DNA of 10,830 nucleotides from Peptococcaceae bacterium UBA4997 (GTDB lineage: Bacteria; Bacillota; Dehalobacteriia; UBA4068; UBA4997): NCBI GenBank assembly GCA_002398485.1, contig DGYV01000051.1, forward strand, positions 40,478 to 51,307, given 5' to 3'. Position 1 is the stretch's first letter. Each line of letters opens with the position of its first letter. Below are positions 1-5,913 of the stretch, one piece after another. The notes beneath the pieces are model-generated. The model was not told the DNA's origin. It worked only from the letters and a program-made list of their open reading frames with translations, and did not search any database. The position numbers were made by a program, and so were the translations under genes.

Positions 1-224
1 CGGCCTAATACCTTTGCATAAATTTCTTCCAGAGCATCTCTGCCTGTATCATCATAACCGTAGCCTGTTGTGGAATGCAAATGCCTGTCCCCTATTTTTG
101 CAGCCATCATTGCTTCAAGCACCTTATTGAAATTGGCTTCCTCGGTATCATTGTGCTTAATTCCGTAAAAATCCATAGCTTCGGCAGCTTTTGCCGAAGC
201 TATATTTATTATGTTTTTATCCAC
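1..224 (-). CDS. ynbB: YnbB-like PLP-dependent protein of the methionine gamma-lyase / 'aluminium resistance' family, N-terminal part
   Basis: The first 74 residues of a leftward gene are visible; the rest lies beyond the window. The family marker is HLHSTTGYGYDDTGRD at about residues 49-64, followed by LEEIYAKVLG, which matches the conserved N-terminus of the YnbB / Met_gamma_lyase family (aluminium resistance protein, fold-type I PLP enzyme). The PLP lysine is out of view. The start is GTG at 224-222, preceded by AGGAG with an 8-nt spacer. An ATG at codon 17 has no comparable site and would remove residues before the conserved block. The stop codon of the spoVK-like gene lies just upstream and abuts this ribosome binding site, so the two are probably translated from one message. 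In Bacillus subtilis ynbB also lies close to spoVK, which supports the call. The in vivo substrate of this family is not firmly established, so no reaction is assigned. Confidence 0.8.
   Translation of the reverse strand, partial: MDKNIINIASAKAAEAMDFYGIKHNDTEEANFNKVLEAMMAAKIGDRHLHSTTGYGYDDTGRDALEEIYAKVLG
175..203 (-). repeat. Perfect 12-bp hairpin inside the 5' coding region of ynbB
   Basis: The arms 175-186 and 192-203 are perfectly complementary around a 5-nt loop, with a GC-rich core (GCTTCGGCA / TGCCGAAGC). In the leftward transcript the hairpin starts about 20 nt after the GTG start codon and is followed, after GG, by ATTTTT. That is terminator-like or attenuator-like, although the U-run is short and slightly displaced. 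It may instead be a by-product of alanine-rich codons (IASAKAAEA). Confidence 0.5.
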
Positions 225-237
225 TTTCTTTACTCCT

Positions 238-1239
238 TTAAATTAAATTACCAAATAGCGGAATACAATTGTCTTCAGGTTTTTTTTCTGCCTTAGCAAT
301 TATTTTCGATATATCTACTTCAATATCCTGCGGAGCGATAGCCATTAATTCATTTTTACCCCAATTTGCGTCAGGATTAGAAACAAGCCTTACCGCCTGC
401 TGACGCAAAGAAACCTCAACCAAATTCCTTACCAAACGCGCATTGCCGCTATACCTGGGATAACGACGCAAAGCTTCCTCCAACAGCCTGCTTAGGGTTT
501 GCCTGCCCTGCAAAGTTAAAGTATATTGACGCTGGCTGTACATTACATCCGCTATTGCCAAAAGTTCCTTTAAGGTATAATCCGGAAAATCTATATGAAG
601 CGGGAAACGTGAAACAAGGCCGGGATTTGTTGATAAAAACCAGCCCATTTCATCCTTATAACCTGCCAGTATCAAGATAAAGTCGTTCCTGTAATCTTCC
701 ATACCTTTAACAAGCGCATCAATAGCTTCCCGGCCAAAATCCTTGGCGCCGCCACGAGCCAATGAATAAGCTTCATCAATAAACAAAATGCCACCTTTGG
801 CACGTTCTATTTGTTCTTTGGTTTTTTTAGCGGTGTGGCCTATATATTCACCAACCAGATCCGCTCTTTCAACTTCTATCAAATGCCCTTTGGAAAGGAT
901 ACCAAGTTCTGAAAACAGTTTACCCAAAAGCCTTGCCATAGTGGTTTTACCGGTACCGGGATTACCCTTAAAAATTGCATGCAAAACAGTAGGTTCAGCC
1001 TTCAAATCCAGTTCTCTGCGTTTATTTTGGATTTGCACATAGGCTTGAACTTCATAAATTAAATGTTTTACCTGGCTTAAACCAACCAGGTTATCCATTT
1101 CTTCATAAATAAGGCCAATTCTTTCCGCTTTATCTGTATCAACTTCATCAAAAGGCTTTTTGGGTACTTCAGGCATTTTAAGCTCCTGCACAGCTCTTGT
1201 TTTAAAGCTGTCGTGCGTTAATTTTATTTTAATATCCAT
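238..1239 (-). CDS. spoVK: SpoVK/CbbX-type AAA+ ATPase
   Basis: A 333-residue AAA+ protein of the CbbX/SpoVK clade, which remodels protein partners using ATP. Visible motifs are Walker A GNPGTGKT (92-99), a pore loop LVGEYIGHT (128-136), Walker B ILFIDEAY (151-158), sensor 1 near ILAGYKDEM (190-198), an arginine finger in NPGLVSRFP (R211) and a sensor-2 segment SGNARLVRN (264-272). The stretches KGHLIEVERADLVGEYIGHT and FIDEAYSLARGG are near-identical to what I recall of B. subtilis stage V sporulation protein K. I chose ATG at 1239 rather than the in-frame ATG at 1290. It sits 6 nt after the G-rich ribosome binding site and gives a typical family length, while the upstream ATG has only AGGAT directly abutting it. 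Homologues also occur in non-sporulating bacteria, so the name does not prove sporulation. The partner protein is unknown. Confidence 0.9.
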   Translation of the reverse strand: MDIKIKLTHDSFKTRAVQELKMPEVPKKPFDEVDTDKAERIGLIYEEMDNLVGLSQVKHLIYEVQAYVQIQNKRRELDLKAEPTVLHAIFKGNPGTGKTTMARLLGKLFSELGILSKGHLIEVERADLVGEYIGHTAKKTKEQIERAKGGILFIDEAYSLARGGAKDFGREAIDALVKGMEDYRNDFILILAGYKDEMGWFLSTNPGLVSRFPLHIDFPDYTLKELLAIADVMYSQRQYTLTLQGRQTLSRLLEEALRRYPRYSGNARLVRNLVEVSLRQQAVRLVSNPDANWGKNELMAIAPQDIEVDISKIIAKAEKKPEDNCIPLFGNLI

Positions 1240-1258
1240 AAAGTTCCCCCCCCTCCCC
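1240..1258 (-). promoter_or_regulatory. G-rich ribosome binding site with a G8 homopolymer before spoVK
   Basis: On the transcript strand the start codon is preceded by GGGGAGGGGGGGGAACTTT. G4 lies at 1258-1255, A at 1254 and an uninterrupted G8 at 1253-1246. The GGAGG core can pair with the 16S 3' end. All other ribosome binding sites here are ordinary AGGAGG or AGGTG types. G8 runs slip during replication, and a length change would alter the distance between the core and the start codon. Confidence 0.65.
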
Positions 1259-1294
1259 ATATAGTATGAGAAAGCAGGTTTTTGGTGCATATCC

Positions 1295-2866
1295 TTATTG
1301 TTTTAGAATAATATGCCTATATTTGTGGCTGCGGCTTAACAAAAAAGCAAAAATCAGAAAAGACAAGGCTATAATTACAATACTTTCTCCAATATGACTG
1401 TAAAGGGTGTTTTTGCTTAATAACGGTATTTCACTTATCAAATAACCAGATTCACCTGCTTTTAATTGTTGCAGTATATGTCCTTTATTATCTATAATAC
1501 AGCTTATACCACCATTTGTGGAACGCAAAAGATAACGCCCATATTCCACACTGCGAAAAACCGCATGGGCATTATGTTGCATAAGTGCAGGTGATGTACC
1601 AAACCAGCTTTCATTGGTAGATACAACCAAAAACTCCGCACCTTCCTGCACTTGTTTTTTTAAACCCGCTGAAAAAACCGAATCAAAACAAATCATTACC
1701 CCCATATCACCTGCATCCGTATGAACAACGCCATTTTTATTGCCTTTTCCCAAATTACAGTTTAAGATTTTTGCCGCCATAATATTGGGAGCAATGGTTT
1801 CAAAAAATTGACGCATAGGTACATATTCACCAAAGGGAACCAAATTTTGTTTGGCATAAACAGGATGAACATTTGAAGTATAGTCTTGCTCCGGCTTTAC
1901 TTCCAAAAGGACATTATAAATTTGGTCATCTGTTTCACTAAAACCTCCTATATACAGCAAAGTATCAAGTTTTATGGCCAAAGCTGCATATTTTCTGCCT
2001 AAACCCTCACCCGTATTTACTATAGAAGATAACACGGTTTCGGGCCATAAAATCAAATCCAGGTTTGGTTCTTTATTAACAGCCAGAGCAGAATCTTCAC
2101 TGTAATTTTTTAATATAAGCTCCTGTTTTGCTTTGTCATAACGTTCATTATAATCAACATTGCCTTGAACTATAGCTGCCATTAAGGTTTCTTCTATTTT
2201 TGTATCATCATTCAAAACCATGATGCCATAACCAAAATTAACTATAAAAAGCATAATAGCACCTAAAAGATACTTTGTTTTCTTATACAAAAAAGCAGCG
2301 GCTAAAAAACCGTTTACCATAACAATCAAAGCGCTTATCCACATAGCTCCAAATAAAGAAGCGCTTTGAATAACAGGCAAATATTGATATTGGGAAATAC
2401 CCAAACGCAACCAGGGAAAACCCGTAAAAGCAATACCCTGTAAATATTCCAAAATAACCCATCCGCAGGCAAAAACAACTATCCTCCAGCCAATATTAAG
2501 CTTAAAGCCTGCGGTAAAGGAAGCAAGAATACCAAGCATTGCGGCAAACAAACAACTTAAAATAAGCCAGGCCAAGCTTACAATAATAAAGCCCACACTG
2601 TTTGAAATACCATGCACAGGGTAAAGGCTGTAAAACCAGCTTAATCCAAATAAAAAAAAGGCTAAGCCAAAAATAAAACTTAACCTAAAACTTTGCCATT
2701 TTAAAATATTCCTACCCATACTGCCTGCTTTTTGTAAACTAAAATAAGCCACAAAAAATGGTATCATTGCAAACCAAGCCAGCCAGCTTAAAAATTGGAA
2801 ATTAAAAGCTGCTGCAAGCATTAAACCTGAAAGCATTGCCAGAAAATATTTTTTAAGCTTAAGCAT
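1295..2866 (-). CDS. lnt: Apolipoprotein N-acyltransferase
   Basis: This inner-membrane enzyme N-acylates the diacylglyceryl-cysteine of lipoproteins, the last step of maturation before sorting to the outer membrane. The 523 residues are typical for the family. The N-terminal ~220 residues hold several hydrophobic segments, then a carbon-nitrogen hydrolase (nitrilase-like) domain begins at AAIVQGN (about 230), and a last membrane segment spans about 493-510. The Glu-Lys-Cys triad is E276 in LILWPE, K339 in YAKQNLVPFGEYVP, and C393 in GVMICFD; E347 is also present. Relative to the E. coli enzyme, three positions reported as important carry conservative changes: Y243 for Trp, F394 for Tyr and D395 for Glu. 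The start is ATG with GCAGGTGA upstream, beginning at the miaA stop codon; the gap is 11 nt. Its presence implies a two-membrane envelope. B. subtilis has hfq after miaA; here lnt takes that place. Confidence 0.93.
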   Translation of the reverse strand: MLKLKKYFLAMLSGLMLAAAFNFQFLSWLAWFAMIPFFVAYFSLQKAGSMGRNILKWQSFRLSFIFGLAFFLFGLSWFYSLYPVHGISNSVGFIIVSLAWLILSCLFAAMLGILASFTAGFKLNIGWRIVVFACGWVILEYLQGIAFTGFPWLRLGISQYQYLPVIQSASLFGAMWISALIVMVNGFLAAAFLYKKTKYLLGAIMLFIVNFGYGIMVLNDDTKIEETLMAAIVQGNVDYNERYDKAKQELILKNYSEDSALAVNKEPNLDLILWPETVLSSIVNTGEGLGRKYAALAIKLDTLLYIGGFSETDDQIYNVLLEVKPEQDYTSNVHPVYAKQNLVPFGEYVPMRQFFETIAPNIMAAKILNCNLGKGNKNGVVHTDAGDMGVMICFDSVFSAGLKKQVQEGAEFLVVSTNESWFGTSPALMQHNAHAVFRSVEYGRYLLRSTNGGISCIIDNKGHILQQLKAGESGYLISEIPLLSKNTLYSHIGESIVIIALSFLIFAFLLSRSHKYRHIILKQ

Positions 2867-2877
2867 ACCGTCACCTG

Positions 2878-3834
2878 CTACAAAGTGTTATAAGCCTTGC
2901 AAATATGATCAAGTAACTCATTCTCTTTTGCAAATTCATCTTTATTTAACCACTGTACGGTAGGATGATGCCGCCACCATGTAAGCTGACGTTTAGCAAA
3001 ACGCCTTGTATCACGTTTTATTATTTCAACAGCTTCCAAAAGAGTAGTATTTCCCTGCAGATAATCGATGATTTGGCGGTAACCTAAGCCCTGCAAAGGT
3101 TTTAACTGTGAACTGTAACCACACTTAAGCAGATTTTCCACTTCTTCTACAAGACCATTTTCAACCATTATGTCTACCCTTTTGTTTATTCTTTCATAAA
3201 GTTTTCGTCTATCCATATTCAGACAAATGATTTTGCATTGATAAGGTGTTTCACTTTTGCCTGCCTGCTCGCTCATGGGTTTGCCTGTAATATGGTATAT
3301 CTCCAAAGCTCTTATGATACGGCGGCTATCATTTGCGTGCAGTTTGGCAGCAGTTATAGGATCTATGGCTGTTAATTCTGTTAAAAGGGCTTCCCCGCCT
3401 TTTTTGGCATATTCAAGATTTTTTGCAGTGCGGAAGTCCGCATCTTCACCTATACTATCATTTAAATTATAGCCTTCGGTAAGAGCGGAAACATAAAGCC
3501 CTGTACCCCCTACAATAAAGGGAAGCTTGCCGCGAGCAGAAATATCTTCAATAAGCTCTGCTGCCTTTTCCTGAAAATCTGCTACACTAAAGGGTTCATT
3601 AGGATCTATTATATTTATAAGATGGTGAGGTATAAACGTACCGTCTGCCGCTGCCATGTCTGCAGGGCTTATTTTGGCGGTACCAATATCCATATAACGG
3701 TAAAACTGCATTGAATCACCTGAAATGATTTCCGCATTCAACCTTGCTGCGGCATTTACGGAAATTGCAGTTTTACCTACAGCCGTTGGCCCAACCAAAA
3801 CAGCTAACTTATATTTATGTTCGGAAACTTTCAT
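2878..3834 (-). CDS. miaA: tRNA dimethylallyltransferase
   Basis: MiaA transfers a dimethylallyl group from dimethylallyl diphosphate to N6 of A37 in tRNAs reading codons that begin with U (i6A37, the substrate for MiaB). The protein has 318 residues, a normal length. Visible motifs are the P-loop GPTAVGKT (15-22), SGDSMQFYRYMDIGTAK with the catalytic-base Asp at 40, PHHLINIIDP (69-78), GGTGLY (109-114), the tRNA-contacting SRRIIRALEIY (170-180), GLGYRQIIDYL (249-259) and RRFAKRQLTWWR (277-288). The ATG follows the mutL stop codon after 6 nt. Its ribosome binding site GAGGTG lies inside the last codons of mutL, which points to translational coupling. The mutL-miaA adjacency is a common bacterial arrangement. 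Confidence 0.97.
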   Translation of the reverse strand: MKVSEHKYKLAVLVGPTAVGKTAISVNAAARLNAEIISGDSMQFYRYMDIGTAKISPADMAAADGTFIPHHLINIIDPNEPFSVADFQEKAAELIEDISARGKLPFIVGGTGLYVSALTEGYNLNDSIGEDADFRTAKNLEYAKKGGEALLTELTAIDPITAAKLHANDSRRIIRALEIYHITGKPMSEQAGKSETPYQCKIICLNMDRRKLYERINKRVDIMVENGLVEEVENLLKCGYSSQLKPLQGLGYRQIIDYLQGNTTLLEAVEIIKRDTRRFAKRQLTWWRHHPTVQWLNKDEFAKENELLDHICKAYNTL

Positions 3835-3840
3835 TATGCT

Positions 3841-5907
3841 TCAACACCTCATAAAACGACGGCTTATTTCATCCTTGGTTACTTTAATAGCAACAGGCCT
3901 GCCATGCGGGCAGGTCAAAGGTTTTTCAACCTGCGCAAGCTCCTGAAAGAGCCAGTTCATATCCGCATCGGTAAGATATTGGTTTGCTTTTACCGCACTT
4001 TTGCAGGCAAAAGTAAAAAGCTGTTCTCTATTCCAACTGGTTATATCTATATTTTTATTCTCACTAAGCTTATCCAAAACAGTAATAAAAAATTCCTCCG
4101 CCGCTTCTTTGTAGCCGCCATCCTGCTCTTGCTGCCAAAACCAAGTTGGCACGCCGCGCAGTATAAAAGTATTATTCCCAAAATATTCCACAATAAAACC
4201 TAAATCAGCCAAATTACTTATATTATCAATAAGCAAGCCTTTTTGCATGGGGCTTAGCTCCATGGTAACAGGCAAAGCCAGCATGGTGGCAGATTGCTCC
4301 TGTTCACGGTAGGCTTTATAAAATTTTTCATAGCGCACTCTTTCATGCGCCGCGTGCTGATCTATTAAGTATAAAGTTTCTTCGGCAACTGCGGCAATAT
4401 AAGTACCGTCTATTTGCCCAAGCACACGCATAGTTTTGAAAATATTATCCTCAACTGCTTTAGGTTTTGTATCAACTGTTGTGGTTGAAGTTTTGGCTCC
4501 TATTCCTCCCAATAAGGCATTGAAAAGACCGGTAGCTTCAATACTTTCCTTAGTGGCCATCATCTCATCAAGAGGATTAGCCGAGCCATCCTCCACCGGT
4601 TCACAATGCTTTTCGGTTACTGATTCGCCGCTATTTAAATTAGCAGGTGTAATGCCTGTCATGTTTGCGAAAAGCATAGCCGCAAAATTGGTTTCATTAG
4701 CTTTATTGTTGCCCTCTTGTGAAGGATTTTCTTGTTTTTTACCTAACATAGTGTCAGCAGAAAAACTCCTTGACGGTTCAAAGCAGTTTCCAGCTTGCTG
4801 ATTGATTTCTTTTAATCTTATAAAAGAAGTTGCATCAGGTATATCATAGGAAGTATTAAAGACACTCTCTGCCTGTTCTTGTGAGGCTGAAAGTTCGGGG
4901 ATGCTTGCTGCCGTTGCTCTTAAAACAGTTGTTAAGGCTTTTAGTACATCTTCTTTTATTAAACCTAAGTCATGAAAACGAATCTCTGTTTTAGCGGGGT
5001 GAACATTTACATCTATATTGTCGGCAGGCACTTCAACGGCCAAAATCACGGCAGGGTATCTGCCGCTTGGTAAAAGTGTATCATAAGCCAATTCTATAAT
5101 ATTGGCAAGTTCTTTACTTTTAACCAACCTGTCATTCACAAAAAAATTATAGTATTTACGGCTACCGCGGCTGAATGGTGGCAAGCTTACATAGCCCGAA
5201 ACGCTTATCCTGCCGCTGTAATCTAGTTTAGTCATAGCATCGGCCATTTGCCTGCCGTATACACTTACGATGGCTTGCTGTAAATCGCCCCTGCCCGCGG
5301 AGTTCAACACTATTTTGCCCTGGCTTTGTAAAGTAAAAGCAATATTGGGGTTTGCCAAAATAAACTGCCCTACCAAAGCAATTATATAAGCCATTTCAGC
5401 AGCAGGGGTTTTCATGAATTTTTTGCGAACGGGTGTATTATAAAAAAGGCTTTTTACGGTAACCTGTGTACCCACAGGCATACCTACTTCACCTAAAAAA
5501 TCTATATTATTATTTTCTATAACAAAAGTATAGCCTGCAAGCGCATCTTGCTTACGGCTTGCTATTTCCATTATGCTTACAGAAGCAATAGATGGCAGAG
5601 CTTCTCCGCGGAAACCCATGGTGTGTATATTAAAAAGATCATCTGCTGTTTGGATTTTGCTTGTGGCATGACGCAAAAAGGCCATAGGTATATCCTGCTT
5701 GGAAATACCGCAGCCATTATCAACAACTTTTATGATCTCCAAGCCGCCATCTTCCACTTGGATTGTAATGCGGCTACTACCTGCATCTATGGCATTTTCA
5801 ACCAATTCCTTTACCACGGAAAGCGGCCTTTCAACTACTTCACCTGCCGCTATTTGGTTAGTGGTAAACTCGTCCAATACTTGAATGATTCCTGTATTTT
5901 CTACCAT
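3841..5907 (-). CDS. mutL: DNA mismatch repair protein MutL, endonuclease type
   Basis: MutL couples MutS mismatch recognition to strand incision. Residues 1-335 form the GHKL ATPase: KELVENAIDAG with E34 and N38 (E. coli E29/N33), DNGCGI (63-68), TMGFRGEALPSIASVS (96-111), GTQVTV (146-151) and the DVNVHPAKTEIRF segment (299-311). A long low-conservation linker covers about 335-485. The C-terminal domain carries the metal-dependent endonuclease motif DQHA(X)2E(X)4E (D516, Q517, H518, A519, E522, E527), ACKSAVKA (634-641) and CPHGRP (666-671), so it should nick DNA itself, as in species lacking MutH. The segment where B. subtilis MutL has a clamp-binding QEMIVP reads TMLALP here (541-546), without the leading Gln. 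The start ATG is 6 nt from the mutS stop, with an AAGGGTAGG ribosome binding site running through that stop codon. The length of 688 residues is normal. Confidence 0.97.
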   Translation of the reverse strand: MVENTGIIQVLDEFTTNQIAAGEVVERPLSVVKELVENAIDAGSSRITIQVEDGGLEIIKVVDNGCGISKQDIPMAFLRHATSKIQTADDLFNIHTMGFRGEALPSIASVSIMEIASRKQDALAGYTFVIENNNIDFLGEVGMPVGTQVTVKSLFYNTPVRKKFMKTPAAEMAYIIALVGQFILANPNIAFTLQSQGKIVLNSAGRGDLQQAIVSVYGRQMADAMTKLDYSGRISVSGYVSLPPFSRGSRKYYNFFVNDRLVKSKELANIIELAYDTLLPSGRYPAVILAVEVPADNIDVNVHPAKTEIRFHDLGLIKEDVLKALTTVLRATAASIPELSASQEQAESVFNTSYDIPDATSFIRLKEINQQAGNCFEPSRSFSADTMLGKKQENPSQEGNNKANETNFAAMLFANMTGITPANLNSGESVTEKHCEPVEDGSANPLDEMMATKESIEATGLFNALLGGIGAKTSTTTVDTKPKAVEDNIFKTMRVLGQIDGTYIAAVAEETLYLIDQHAAHERVRYEKFYKAYREQEQSATMLALPVTMELSPMQKGLLIDNISNLADLGFIVEYFGNNTFILRGVPTWFWQQEQDGGYKEAAEEFFITVLDKLSENKNIDITSWNREQLFTFACKSAVKANQYLTDADMNWLFQELAQVEKPLTCPHGRPVAIKVTKDEISRRFMRC

Positions 5908-5913
5908 AAATAC

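Noticed and set aside
75..296. 73-codon plus-strand frame at the left edge
   Set aside because: Antisense to the recognisable YnbB N-terminus and the spoVK-like C-terminus; no supporting signal.
1240..1290. 17-codon N-terminal extension of the spoVK-like protein from ATG 1290
   Set aside because: The upstream ATG lacks a spaced ribosome binding site, and the extension would translate the Shine-Dalgarno itself as GRGG; the ATG at 1239 gives the family length.
3817..4203. 128-codon open frame on the plus strand
   Set aside because: It lies antisense to the 3' end of mutL and the miaA start, has no recognisable domain and a cysteine/aromatic-rich composition typical of a shadow frame.
4436..4801. 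121-codon open frame on the plus strand
   Set aside because: Antisense to the MutL linker, whose low conservation leaves frames open by chance.
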